NCBI GenBank assembly: GCA_037892935.1
Contig: JAYXKI010000008.1
Location: 558,001 to 622,000 of the forward strand
Length of the DNA stretch: 64,000 nucleotides
Direction of reading: 5' to 3'
From: Phlebopus portentosus
Taxonomy: Eukaryota; Basidiomycota; Agaricomycetes; Boletales; Boletinellaceae
The notes under the pieces: model-generated
The model's input: the letters and a program-made list of their open reading frames with translations, nothing else
Database searches by the model: none
What the model was told of the DNA's origin: nothing
In this document: positions 1 to 12,545 of the stretch, piece by piece
Layout of the letters: every line of letters starts with the position of its first letter
Position numbering within the stretch: the first letter of the stretch is position 1
Position numbers and translations under genes: made by a program

Positions 1-2118
1 GGAAGGTCTTCGTTTCCTATATTGAATGGACGCGAGTCAAAGGCGGGCGATGATCCTGACAACCGACCCAGCTCTATCTCTTCCATCTCCGTATCAGCGT
101 CTTCAAATGCCGCAATCTCAAAGTTGCCTTTGAGATCGGAAGGAGGAGATGGAGACGTCGAAGGCGTCGTCACAGACGAGGACGTAGGAGTCGGAAGCGA
201 GGAGAAGAGACTCAGGAGGTCGTCTGACGAGGTCGAACGGGCAAAGGGTGCCAATTGTTCTTGTGGAGTCTCAGAAGCAGAATCAGGAGAAACTTCATCG
301 TCGCCCTCTCCTGCACCAAAGAGCGTGCTCGTATCTTGTGGGCCGGTACAGCAGAAGTCGTCGCCTTCTCCAGAAGCGGGCTCTGTTTGAGGGAAAGGGA
401 CGGAGTTTCCTTGTGATGGGACAAAGAATATAGGAGCTGGCAAATCCTCCTGTGGTCCCGAATGTACCACCATCGGTCCACGAGGGCGACCAAGTCCTTG
501 TAACCTGCCGTGTAGTTGAATTTGCCCGGTAGAACCTTCAGCTTCCAGAGTGGTCACAGTCCATGACCATCGTAAAGCACTGCTTCTCAATGGAGCAGAC
601 AGGCCCTCCTTTATCCCGACATCCATTCGGGCACCACCCATCAGTTGCCTACAGCTCCATGCGCGTCTCCTGCTCCTGCTCTCTAGCTGAACAAGCACCG
701 CACTCCGTTCCTCCGCTTGCGCTTGCGCGAACTGTGACGTGCGTGTGATGAGCGCGCGTAAACGGATGGTCGAAGCGTGCAAAATCGCATATTCATGCTG
801 CTGCACTCGTTGCTGTGGAGAATCTGCACGACCCACATAGGAGGCTGGGAAAAGCGCTTCTTCGGGCGATGCGAGAGCACGCGAGCCTGAGGCGGAGACG
901 GGCATTGCGGAGTCGGTGAAGAAGAGAGTCGAGCAACAGGAAGGACAATACCGCCTTCTTTTCTAACTCTAGCATTGTCCTCCTCCTGAGCAGATCCGGT
1001 GCACATGAGTGGATATTCAGGCAACACATCCTTCGGTGTCTGAACGCTTACAGAGCTCGCCTCCGTGTCTCCGCTCTCGACTGAGCCCTCGCCAGTACCA
1101 CTTGAAGACTCTTCTTCCTCATCAAATGGGGTCTCCGACAGTACAGAAGCAGTGACTCGGTACCTCCTCGCCTTCGTTTTTGAGTTGGACGACTTGACTG
1201 ACGAAGAGCGAGAGGGACAGGGAGAACCAAGCTGTGCACCAAGTTCACACATCCGCACTTCGATGCGCCTTAAGATACTCTGCAAGTTCCATAGGACATA
1301 GCCGCCGCCAGACCCCCCTTCTAAACCAGTTCGGTTAACCGAGTAAACGGACTCTGCGGCTAGCGCAGGAAGGATATATCTTCGATAAATGTCGACGAGG
1401 TCGGCTCGCGCTTTTCGGCGCAGATGGCGTGACGAGACTGAAGGTTCAGGAGGCGGAGGAGCAAGTTCCAGAGACGAAATTGGCCGCGGAGGACTAAGCG
1501 GTAAGGGGGAGGGAGCAACAGAGGGCAAATTGATCTAAACGAAGTTCAGAAAATTGATCCTTATGATTTCCAATAAGCTGAAATAAAAAATGAAAAAACG
1601 TACGCGACCAGCGACATCAATAAGCTCCTTGACTTCTTGTGTTTGCCCCTCACAGGCATTGGAGTCGGCGTTGGCGGCATACGCTCTTGTGCCGCCTGAG
1701 CTTGAGCGGCAGCTTGTATAGCCTGTGCACGGCGCTGCTCCATCTCGGCAGCGACAGAACTCTCGCTTACATCGTCCATCACTTCCTTTAGCGACGCATT
1801 CAGTTTTTCATCTTCCAAAGGCCATTCTGCATTTGTCCCGTCAACGAACATCGCGGATACGCGGCGTGCCGGCATGCTAAAGGTGACTTCATGCAAAAGA
1901 GAAGTCGCCCAGGCTGCTTTATCCAGCGCATGGATGCATTGGGGCATCTCAAGTTCATCGTGCAGGATTTGTTGCAGCTGTGCGGTCCATGAAGCTGGAA
2001 ACGGTAAGCCATCTGGAAGATTATTGAATGCGAGGGTGAAGAGGATGGTCGGATGTGGTTGCTCGGGGACGAGACGGAGCAACATTGCAGGAAGGAAAGA
2101 CGTAAAGACCGACGACAA
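1..2118 (-). CDS. Uncharacterised fungal protein, 3' end outside window
   Basis: I do not recognise this protein. Three exons can be read: 2118-1604, 1493-952 and 886 to beyond base 1. Introns are 1603-1494 (GTACGT...TTAG) and 951-887 (GTATTG...CTCAG), and the phases fit, giving at least 647 residues. The start is the first ATG of an open N-terminal exon. The N-terminal ~130 residues look folded and are followed by an Ala/Gln/Glu-rich helical stretch (about 125-145). Next come Pro/Ser-rich and acidic segments, a short conserved-looking patch around RRKARADLVDIYRRYILPAL, and a long Ser/Thr/Glu-rich tail with CK2-like sites. No signal peptide or membrane segment is evident. The shape suggests a soluble, partly disordered regulatory or scaffold protein, which is inference only. 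Frame openness and codon pattern support a real gene. Confidence 0.65.
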
Positions 2119-5100
2119 CGAGGCGCCTTACGACACGAAACAAACGAGCGACTGACTTCCCTCTCCAATTACGCGCTGTTGACGAATAGGATAGGCCGGA
2201 TGAGATATGCACGCGACCGAATCAGCACCACGCGTTCTATACACCAAATTGAACATGTATTTTGCGCACCTTTCACTTCAACCCGCAATAACGTGGCAAG
2301 CACTTGAGATAGTCGAGAGTGAAGTTGAACCGTCGCGGGGGAGGAGAGAGGAAGAGAGTGACGAGGTGAAGAGCGGAGGTATTTATTAATATTTATCCAG
2401 GATATTTTATGTAACGGATTTCCAAAAGTTCTGTCGGTTCTGACAGGCTTGAATTCCGTTTTTCGTCCAGCGAAACCAGCTGATATTACCAGCAAAATTA
2501 GGTATAAAGCGAGCGTTAAATGGGTATTCAAGAGATAAGCAGATCAAACGAGTGTGGGTGGGTTGGAGTTGGATGCAGAAAGACGAAGGGAGTCGTGGCT
2601 CTGAGGATGAAGAGAGTCACACTCGCTCGTTATGATATTAGGTAACAGCCACTCTGATCCCATCTGATCGCTAATCACAACAAGCGCCCGTAGCCGTGGC
2701 TCAACTTTCTGCTTCCGTCGCCTCGTCAGAAACACTCAATTCAAAAAGGATCACTTAGCCATTTCACCTCTCTTATCACTGGAAGTGACCACCTTCTTGG
2801 GGTCAACTGTATTTTGCATCTCTGACTAGTCCAACACTCCTGTGAGCACTCGATCCTATCCGTTGCTACAATACATGGTCCAAGTACGCTACCACTTCCT
2901 TTCCATTCTTCTATCAGTCCTCACTTCCAGAAGACGTTCAACACTCAGGATTCGAGCCAACGATTGTCAACATTTATCCGGTGAGCCCGAGACTAGTTCT
3001 CGACACTTTTTGCCCTTCATGCACCGTGGAACTCGATGCTGGGCGGATATGAATGAGCAGCAGAGGGAGAAGATCCGAGAAAACCCACGCTTCGTGAAGT
3101 ACATCCGAAACTCAGATGATCCTCGCATGTATTCTGTTATCCGTCTACGATAAAAGCCAAATTTTAATGGTAGTATCGATTGGCTGCACCTTTGACCGAC
3201 GGCTCGATTCTCCAATCACTAGGTATGGCCGCCCCACACATAGATTGCATTGCCTGTCTCGATCTAAATTTTCTACTAGCTACGTGATAAAGTTACAAAC
3301 GACCGAGCGTTTCAATCATAGCCACGCTCCACCTTTCTCTGCCGATCCTGCATACAGACAGATATTCTTCATTAACGGAATTCATGTAGGGTTCGAGCCG
3401 ACCGTGCCGAGTGTCTCTGCTTCAAGACAACAAAGCGACTCTGAACGTTTTCCCTTAACCTATCCTTTACATGTATGTATGAATCGCGAAACTCACTTCC
3501 GCACTATTAAAGTCGTTAACTTAAGGAGGTTCCAAGCTCCGTGAGGCCCAACAAGTCATCCCCTCACATCTTTTTAAATATCTTGGCATTCGGCATCCCC
3601 GACATTAATCAGTGGCATCACCACTTCTCGCATCTAACGTCGACGGGTACCCCGCACAGGCAACTCACTTTCTTTCTCGACTCACGTCGGAGCTTAACTC
3701 GAACTTCTTCATAGAGGAAGGAGAATCTCAAATAGGCGCCAATACAATGCTAGATACTAGGCATTGCTGGCTAGCTTCGGGAAGTCTGGGAGAAATTGTC
3801 GGGACACGGAGAAGCCCAGTCTCCTGGCAGGTATGTATGTATGTATGCCTATTTACGCTTTTTATGGTCCCTTCATTAGTCCATTCTCGTCTCGGCACCG
3901 CTTATTGATAGTATTGTAAGCTACTGTCAGTTCAATTTCATCTCTAACCTATCGCGGATCAGCTCTGCATAGATCTGATTCAAAGTTTTTTCTCAGCAAA
4001 GCAGTCATTACCCGCTTTTCATCCACCAATTCAACGACATCATTCTGATGATGATGTCTCTGGGACGAACCAACGCCCCGGTGCGACGTGAATTTCAAAT
4101 CGAAAGGAAGCAAGACGAAAAAAAGTGAGTAAAGTATGCAAGTAAAAATAGACGGAAACTCTGCATCGTATTTATTTACTGAACGAAAATCGAAATCTGA
4201 TTAGAACTCGAATACAGTTCCAGGTTTCGTCAGCTTTCCCATCCTTCTGAGTCCTCGAGGTGAAATTCCAGATGCACTCGTAGGTCCAAGATCCAGACCA
4301 CACACTTTTCAGCCACCTTCCCACCTTCCTTCCATTCCTTCCAAATGAAGGACGGTGCAGAACTAGAACTACATGTAGAGTTTTTGGCACGGACCGGGGC
4401 ACTGGCAATCCAGAAGAACCAAGAAAGTGGGCAGTGAGGCGCGTAGCGGCATACCGAGATCAGAGACTAATTTTGCCATGTGCTTCCATGTATCCATCCC
4501 CGCTCTCTCCGTATCTCTTTATAAGGATATGTGGATTTGCACAGATGCTAGGTTACCAGTATACCAGATTGCCTGGTTGCTCGATTGCTTTGGAAATCAG
4601 AGTCTCGTCGATAGGAGTTAAGTCGTCATTCCTCGGCGGGATGACGCTACGGAGACTCTCGATATTAATATCCTTGAGGTACTTTTATCCCCAATCCCAA
4701 TGCGTATATATTCCCATTCTACTTATCTATCTTCCAATTGATACTGAAAACAAGCGAAGAGAAGGAGACTAAATGTGACTTTTAAACAACAGAAGGAATA
4801 CGATCCCTTGGACACCCGACTCGGATACGGGGTCTGTTGCGACTCTTATCATATATGGAAGCAACGCCTTCAAGTTCAGTCGGGTCGATGTATCAGTAGA
4901 TACCACCCGCACGGCAAAATGCTAGACGCCACAGAAGGAAGAGGACTTGCTCAAACAGGCGATACGTATGTTATCCTCGCACGAGTCAGGCAAGGATTGG
5001 AATTTCATTTAGATATATACATAACACACGGTAGATATGGACGCATATAAGTACATATGGTCAAACGGCAGAAGACGGAGACAGAGACGGAGATCCGGAG

Positions 5101-6218
5101 CCAGCATGAAAACACAGCAGCACTGCATTCAAGCGGTGTGCATCCAATTTACAGGATGCAAGAGAACTCCGTTTGGATGACATGGATCTGTCTTCTTTCT
5201 TCGAGATCGATCGAGATGATTCCGGTATTTTGGGGTTTTGGATTGCGGAGCGGAGCGGAGAGGAATAGATGAGCAACAGATGCATCAGAATATAAAGCAG
5301 AACATAGCGCCAGAAAACGAAACAGCAAAGCAAGATCGAGGGAGGATATGAACCCCTATCGTTTGGAGACTGGGAAGGAAGGAAAGAGTATCACGATGAC
5401 ATATAACGGAACAGACAAAAGCAGGAAAGCGAAGGGAAGTCCGAGAGCAGCGAAAGGGAATCATTGAACTGTATACAACCACGAATTATTTACGCAAAAA
5501 CTCCGTATCCGGGATAGCATTTAATCAAACAAGAACGGGGAGAGGAGCACACGAGGAAAACAAGTAACAAAGCAATTGCATAGCAGTACACAAAGCGACA
5601 AAGCAGTCAACAAAGCCGAAAGATAAATATCCAAACGACGAAAACGAAACAAAAGAATGAATAGGAAATGGCAAGATACTTTATGAGAACATAGCAAACA
5701 AACAAAACGCTTCTACACTACACTCGGATCATCAATAAATTCGAGAGAGAAAAGAGCGAATTGCAGAGTATGTAACATGGGAGTGGACGAATTACAAACC
5801 AGAGAAACCCCTATGCGACAGCAGCATAGAGCATAGTGGAAACGAATGCGTCTGTAGCAATGCATATCTGCGAGTGTCGAGCGAGCTAAAGCGAAGGAAA
5901 GACGAGAAGAACGAGTGGCTTTTTTTCTAGCGATAATGATAGCTAAATATAAGTGGTGGTCAGCATAGGTTTAGGATACAAGTGCGGGCTCGTGCACATG
6001 GACGTCGGGGGCGGGATTCTGTTATCTTCCCGAACATCTAATGCACCAGGTGCTCGGGTCTAGGTACAAGAGCCATTGCGATCCCTGTCCCTGTCCAGGA
6101 GCGCGCACATTTCAAGTCCAATCAGCCAGCGATCAGCCCCACCGCCGCCCAGACTATCCGACTAAACACCGATCAATCCATCCACACCTCGCAGTAGACG
6201 CATTTTCCGAGTTGGCAC
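2119..6218. other. Gene-poor intergenic stretch
   Basis: No convincing gene was found on either strand. The left end should hold the promoter and leader of the minus-strand gene starting at 2118, and the right end the 3' UTR of the bZIP gene. A short plus-strand reading around 3035-3153 (MNEQQREKIRENPRFVKYIR) has protein-like composition and could be a decayed exon, but it lacks neighbours. A small ATGT tandem run lies near 3832-3848. I saw no tRNA-like B box or rRNA. Confidence 0.4.
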
Positions 6219-8973
6219 TCAACGACCGCCATACACCCCACCCGCATGGACGGAGTTCCATAGGTAATTCTGGTCATGGTTCTGGTTCTGGCTCTGGCTC
6301 GGATTCTGATTCTGGTGATGCGCATGAGCGTGCGACGGAGCATGCTGCTGCGGGCCGGATTGATGGTAGCTCCGTTCCTCTGGATATCCACGGAACGGTC
6401 CAGAAATGCTGGGACTTATGGGTGGGTAGGGCGAGTGAGGAGATGGTAGTGTCGTGACATTCTGTTGTTGATGGTGCTGATGAGGGTGCGGTTGAGCCTG
6501 AGTCTGATGCTGCTGAGGAGCCAGTGGGTGAAGAGCGTGCGGGTTCTGAGTGGGAGAAGGCGCCGGAGCGTTAGAATGCTGTGAATAATGACCCTGCGAC
6601 TGATGCTGGTGGTGGTGATGAGATGCTGGGCTAGTAAGAGGACGCTGCGTCGCTGAGGCTTGCTGGTGCTGCTGATAGTTGTGCTGAGGTCCGTGTGGAG
6701 ACGTAATTTGAGAATGATAATGCTCTTGATGTTGTGGAATTGCAGTCGAAGGGCTTGCAGCTGTCGTACTTATTGGAGATATAGAGTGCTGACGAAAGGT
6801 AACCAAGTATGTTGATACGACACTGAATAAGAAGTAATTACTTAAAAATAAGAATAACGACGTACAATAGACTCGTGCTGTTGATGTCTCCCATAGGTAT
6901 GTCTAGGCATCTGGATGTAAGTATATGCACTTTCCGCTCCAACAGAACCATACATATTAATATTTGTTGCCAAACCCGATTCGGAATCCTCTTCCCTCTT
7001 CAGCGCCGTTCCGTTCCCAGCACCCGTGAGTCCCAGTCCGATCCCGCCACCAGCCAGACTGCCAACCCTGCTTCTGTCCGCATTCGCAGAGCTATCCATA
7101 CCGTCCGAACGCGCACCAGCCGACGACCCGTTTGATTGGTACGCGAAGCCTCGAGTGAGGTTGGGCATCGCTGTTCCGGGGAACCGCGGAATGGGAGGCG
7201 GAAGCTGCAACCCATGTACTGGGGCATTGTTATTTCCATGGGAGGGGACGCTAGACACACCACCGGCCACGCCCCAATGCGGGACAGGCGGCGGCATAGG
7301 TGTCATCTGTGGTTGCGTGTGCGCGTGCGCATGCGGCTGAGATTGCGGTTGTTGCGAATGATGCTGTTGCTGCTGATGGTGCGACGGCGATGGAAGCGAC
7401 TGCTGGGACTGATTAGAGCCAAGCAGAGAATAAGCCGACATAGGCGTTGAATGGTTATTGGCGTGGACGTTGCCAAAAGGCCCTGGTTGAGATTGTGGGA
7501 CAGGAGGGAGCGTCAGCGGCGGTGGGCGGCTACCTGCACTCGCGTTGTTGAGACCACTCATCGGAAAGTTCGTGTGAACAGGCGTGTTGAAGGCATTGGA
7601 TTTACCACTTAGCGGAGACGTCATCTTCGGAGCCTACAAATCAGACAAGCGAAATCAGTTTTTTGCCGAAGCGCAAAAAGTAAAAGGCGAACTCCATACC
7701 GAGTAGCCCACATTCCCTCCACTTCCTGCAGTAAATTCAAGATTGTCGTCTGGTTCTTTCTCGGGTCCTGAACCGCTGTCACTGGCCGAGCGCGAATGGG
7801 AGTCATGTCTTGGTCGCTTTATGCCAACAAGCTTCCCAGCCGGATCGATCCTGTAGGTACCTGGGCTTAATGAGGTCGGTCCGGTTGGCGTCGTCGATGC
7901 AGATGACAGGGAAGGAAAGCTTGAGTTCAGTGGTGGAAGTGCTCCACCTGGTCCTGAACTCGAGTTAGAGTGCACGGAAGACGGACCGGAAGCTGTAGCA
8001 GACGCAGACGGTGGAAGCGAAGAGGGTAGCGGCACTGGTGGAAGCTGTACGGTTGGCGCGTGCTGCGCAAGCAGATTACGAAGATTTTCAGCGTGCGCAC
8101 GGAGGGCTTGACATTCAAGCTCGAGAGCACGAAGACGCGCTACTAGGTTGGTTCCATCAAGTCCTGCTGACCCTTGCCCTGCTGCTGCGGCTGAGGGCGG
8201 GCCGAGGTTTATTACTGTACTACCCGATGCGTGGGCAGGAGCGCTAGGCGAATTTCCAAATGATGAGTGAGGTTGGTCATTCGGATTTGCGTTCGCGCTC
8301 CCATTGACGCCGATACTAGGGGTGGTGGTGGTGCCAAGCGCGTAGGGTGAGGGCGAGAGCGCTGCTTGAAGGCGTGCAACTGTTTCTTCGAGCTAGGGAA
8401 AGAAGGGGAAAAGGTCAGCATGAGAGCTCACGCTTCATCGATGCGATTGGGTTTGGATTGAGGTGTTAGGGAAGATTAAGGGGAAGGGCGTGTATTCGGT
8501 ACATGAAAGTCATAAGAAAAAAGGCAGCGTGATGACAGACAGGCGAGGAAATGGTGAGGCAAGGTAATGTATCGCGATAGGCCCAACGTCGAGTCCAACG
8601 TATGGAGATCGAAAAGCGGATGCAGAAGCAAAATTAGGCGAGGGGCGCAAGGTGGCTCGACGATCGGGACGATAACGGAAAAGAATACAGTGATGAAATG
8701 TCAAACGGGAGAGAAAGTGGCTAGGAAAGAGGAAGAACAAGCAACTCACCTGCGAAATATAGGCCTTGCGCTTAGCGCGATGACGAGCCTGAGCGCGAGC
8801 ATTCCTGCTGCGTTCTTGAAGCGGAGGGTGGACCCTGCCGTTTGTATGATTGGTACTCACGGCATTTTGATTTGGATGATTGGCTGCAGCGGAACCCGAA
8901 CTGTCGGAATACCGCCTTGCGAGCCAGTAGGCGGCGGCAGCGAGCCACCAGTCTGATGGATGGGCGTGACCAT
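6219..8973 (-). CDS. bZIP transcription factor
   Basis: Probable DNA-binding transcription factor acting in the nucleus. Five exons (8973-8949, 8883-8750, 8392-7700, 7633-6866, 6788-6219) close in phase to 729 residues. Residues about 33-53 form a bZIP basic region: NARAQARHR gives the signature N-x7-R, and exactly nine residues separate that Arg from the first zipper Leu (residue 54). The zipper is short (LEETVARLQAAL, 54-65). It is followed by a Ser/Ala/Gly/Asn-rich linker of about 70 residues and then a second heptad helix (136-163, LVARLRALELECQALRAHAE). The rest is low complexity, rich in Pro, Ser, Gln and His, with a bipartite basic cluster near GIKRPRHDSHSR, as in disordered activation regions. 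The 65-base first intron has a weak GTGGCT donor, so the first eight residues are the least certain part. Subfamily and target genes are unknown. Confidence 0.82.
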
Positions 8974-9490
8974 CCCAGCTGCGCTAGCTGCTAGTCGCCA
9001 GTTGCCAAATGCCAGAAGCGAGGCGCCGGCGGGCGGGAAGTCAATCGGGCAGAGGGGCGTTGATGAGAAGACCTTGGTAAACAGAGATAGACAGGAAGAT
9101 GATTGACGACAAGCCAGAGATAGCGCGCGAATTTCCGATGGAGTGGGCGCGGGACGCGGAACACGGGTCACAAGGATATTCGCGTATAACGAATCAGCAA
9201 CGCAAATTGAGTGATCAAGCTACTGTGCGACGGCTGGGATGAATATTTGTTTTTTGATATAAGCGGACGCGAAGCAGAGCTATTGGGTGATGGGCGAGGA
9301 TCTGCTTGAAACAAGCAGAGCGACGGTAAGAGGCCGACGGGACCTCGCTTGGCGGCGGGGAGGGAGATGCGATGCGAGGAGACAGAGATGGACTTGGGAG
9401 TGCCGTAAAGAAGAGCGGGGGTGGTCGTAAGCGCAAGCGTAAGATGGGAACGGAGAGGTCGAGGGAATTTATAGTTTGGTATATAAGGGC
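8974..9490 (-). promoter_or_regulatory. bZIP leader and TATA-like elements
   Basis: Reading the minus strand, TATA-like words occur at 9486-9478 (TTATATACC) and 9474-9467 (CTATAAAT). From there to the ATG at 8973, about 460 bases, I found no ATG. The leader is pyrimidine-rich. This supports 8973 as the first start codon of the transcript. No specific regulator site is claimed. Confidence 0.45.
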
Positions 9491-11460
9491 CCGGCTGAGT
9501 ATCAGCGCAGGTCTGGCTCAGTAATCGCCAGTGCACTGGATCCCAGCCGAACGAGGGCAAAAGTTCCTGTGTATAGTATACAGTAGTCTGCGGACCCTGT
9601 ATGTACTGTATCCAAATGAATCGGTATCTGTGCAAATTTGCTTCCGCACGTCCTTGTGCTTTTCGCCTTGCCCTTGGGTTGCTATCAGATTTCCGTTATT
9701 CCTATCCTGCTGCAGGCCTTCTCCGGGTGGCTTGAGCCTAAAGCTGTGCGCCACCGCTGAGAAGCGCAGATAGCTGATATCAATTTCTGCTTGGTGAGTC
9801 AGCGTGAGCGTTAAGTGCCAAGTCGCGGACAAAGCCAGAAGCCAGAGAGTAGAGTGGCCCGAAAAGGGTCTTGTTTTGATCGGCGATCAACTCAGACCTG
9901 ACGGTTAATTTCAATTTTTTATGCATTCATCCCTCTACTCAAGATCAAGGTTTGCTTCCCTTTGTTGTTTAAATTAAATTACCACCGTTTGTTCCGGTAA
10001 CGTAGCTCCCTTACGTACTCTCATGGATCGCCATCAAGAAACAATTTTGCTTCCGTAACGCTCAGCGATACGATACTGTGCCTGGCCTTTCAGATCGAAG
10101 GTCAAAAACGACAACATAATATAATGTGCAGACAACATGAATAATTATGATGCAGCGTCACTTTCCGGTATGACGACTCGGGTGTACCTTCATGGCCCGA
10201 GATGCAGGTCATCTTTTATCCTTCGTCGCGAGAGAAGCGGACCTCAAGGCGGGGATTCTCTTGACGTAAGAATGGCCAGAGACGAGACCACTGAGACTTG
10301 GAAGAGATTGAGTCGGTGATGCCCCAAACTTGGCCGCCGGTGGATGCCGTACGTAGAGAGAATTTGCTTCTCACGTGAGAAACACAGAGAGAGCTTGGTG
10401 CTAGAAACACGTGCTCACTTGGCAAGTTTCTCCACTCTCCAACCTCTCCGTCTGCTTCTCTCTCCTTCTTCGTCTTCTCTTCTCTCATTCCCGATCCAAA
10501 CCGTGATCCTATCCATCTCGATCCATTCTTCTCATGATCGCGGTCCGTTTTGACTGTAGCAACATGGTGCAACGTTCGGTATCGTGTCCCGCCGCTTCTT
10601 GCGATTACCCCACTCCATAAGTATGCGGCATTCTCTTATAGGGCCTTGTTTTCATGCGTGTTATCCCCATGCATGCTCGAAAATCGCTTCCGCTTAAAGA
10701 ACTTGTTTCCAAGGTGCGGGCGGACAACTCATGGGTATACGTCCGTACAAAGCCTCCGTTCCTCCAATCCACCCGACGACCACCCTGTATTTGATCAATG
10801 AGCTTCTAGAGACTTTAAGGCTACCTGATACTCCAACATCACGACGATCCTCGAGCATTGGATCCAATCAACAACCTCCACTGGTTCATACGACTGACGG
10901 ATTCACGAGACTATGCCAACCACCAAGTAATTTCCGTGGACTTGACGGCATAACGTGCATCACCACCAGGTTCACCGATATATCCGAGACCACTGCCGTT
11001 TCGGAGAAAGGTCAGGATTGATTCAGAAGTATCCTTCGTGTCGTATCTCCTCTTTTGGTCAGCGTCGAGCAAAATACACGTATTTATGAAGCGGGATAAC
11101 GAAGATGCCTGACTAATTTACTCACTCGCTCAACAAGCGAGGAGTGACTTGACGCGCTTTCGGAATAGGAATCCTGGGCCTTGGATTCTAGTAGCAAAGA
11201 AGACGTCTGTTGGTACTTTGAGGGTGCTGTTTCCTGCCTGATCCTCTCATCTTAACTTCCTAGGCTCCCGACGTCTAATCGAAGTTCAAAAAATTATGAT
11301 CCACGAAGAATGGCATGATCTTCCCGCAATTCTCGCACTCACACACAGCTCATGCTCATACAGTTCACCATCACCACTATAATCGGAGGTAAAAACAGGG
11401 CATGTTTCGGTTTCTCTTCTTTTCCATCCTCGGCCCGTCGCGCCACCATTAACTTGAACT
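9491..11460. other. Intergenic, no gene recognised
   Basis: Only short open frames without family resemblance or consistent splice context are present. The frame at 10731-11021 has a somewhat protein-like composition but no neighbouring exons that join it. I see no RNA gene here. Confidence 0.4.
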
Positions 11461-11464
11461 TGCA

Positions 11465-12260
11465 AGTTCTTCATTCGGGTACGGCCGTCGGCGACGATCG
11501 TTCCTGTAACCTTACTGGTATCGACCCACGTATGGCTTATGGATGATCAGCTCCCACAAGATTCTCGATAGCGTCCCCGTTTCTCGGAGGCAGATAGGAA
11601 GAAGCTCCTCTGTTGCTCCTGCCGCTCATGATGTTTCTTGCTTCTTCCTTGGGAACACATGCAAAGGCAACATGCGGGCCAGAGTGTTGGGTTGCTTTGA
11701 ATCGAAGTGAATCGCTTCGCTCTCGCCCTGCTCCAACCCCATTCGTGTATTACACTAATGGTGGTGAACTTTTCGGAGCGCAAGATTATGATAGTGGATC
11801 GCATAGGTAGTAGCCGTTTGGACGACCAATCGCGTTGTGGCTTTATCGAGGTCGTCTGACGGAGCTGCCTGCGAGGTTCTCCCGCTCTTTGCAACCTCTG
11901 TATTTACGAGGTTGCTCGTCCGGATCGGATCGCACGGCACTGTGGTGTTGAATTCTAACTTCGGTATCTTCTTCCTGCTGCTCCTGAATGATTCCCGTCT
12001 GGCAAGTTCTATGAATAGGATTCATGTGTAGCCTGTTCCGAGTATTGCATTGTTCAAGGCCGCGACGCTCGTTCCTTTCCCTACGGATGATCCTCATCGA
12101 TCGATCGACTCAGTCCAAGCAGGCTGCGATAATAATATCAATGGGGGCAGTGAGTGCCGTCTTTGAGAGATTGCTACGTATTTTGAATGGTGCATTGACC
12201 TCTGAGTCCTTTTTTTTGGTCCTCTTGTTCGCACAGAAAAGAAGCTGACAACAGGACTAA
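11465..12260 (+). repeat. Crinkler-upstream module, copy 1
   Basis: This stretch is visibly related to 15850-17060 and, inverted, to 58830-57590. Shared landmarks are a GGTACGGCC-GGCGACGAT start, a segment with AGGAAGAAGCTCCTCTG, a segment with TTTATCGAGGTCGTCTGAC, and a later segment with CATCGATCGACTCAGTCCAA. No intact frame runs through it. It lies directly upstream of the Crinkler gene at 12546, as the other copies lie upstream of the Crinkler kinase genes. It is probably the remnant of an older Crinkler tail carried along in duplications, though it could have been retained as shared promoter sequence. Confidence 0.6.
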
Positions 12261-12545
12261 TGGACACACTAAAATCAATGGGATACCGCCTAGAGTCTTG
12301 GGCGTCAGTTTGGGTGCGTCATGGGGAATGAACAATATTAATGACGATTGAAATGAATGATTGATTCACTGTTAGTTTGCAAACAATAGGTTATAATCGA
12401 CCTTGTGTCCGATTATGTCCGATCGTGGCTAATTCAAATTGATGTCGTCAGGTGTGATCGACATTTGCCATAAACGGCGACTATTTACACTAGACTCCCG
12501 ATGCGGGTGACTGTGTCTTACTGCCTTCCCTTCATCCCCGCTGCA

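Noticed and set aside
2169..2531. Minus-strand open frame of 120 codons with a hydrophobic start (MNTHLTLALYLILLVISAG)
   Set aside because: It resembles a small secreted protein at first sight, but the remainder lacks Cys pairs or family likeness and it overlaps the leader of the gene starting at 2118. Not supported beyond chance.
3832..3850. ATGT tandem run
   Set aside because: A short microsatellite with no further structure; not informative alone.
9168..9635. Minus-strand 155-codon frame upstream of the bZIP gene
   Set aside because: Pyrimidine-rich leader sequence gives open frames by composition; it lacks ATG-led coding character, and a TATA-like element lies inside it.
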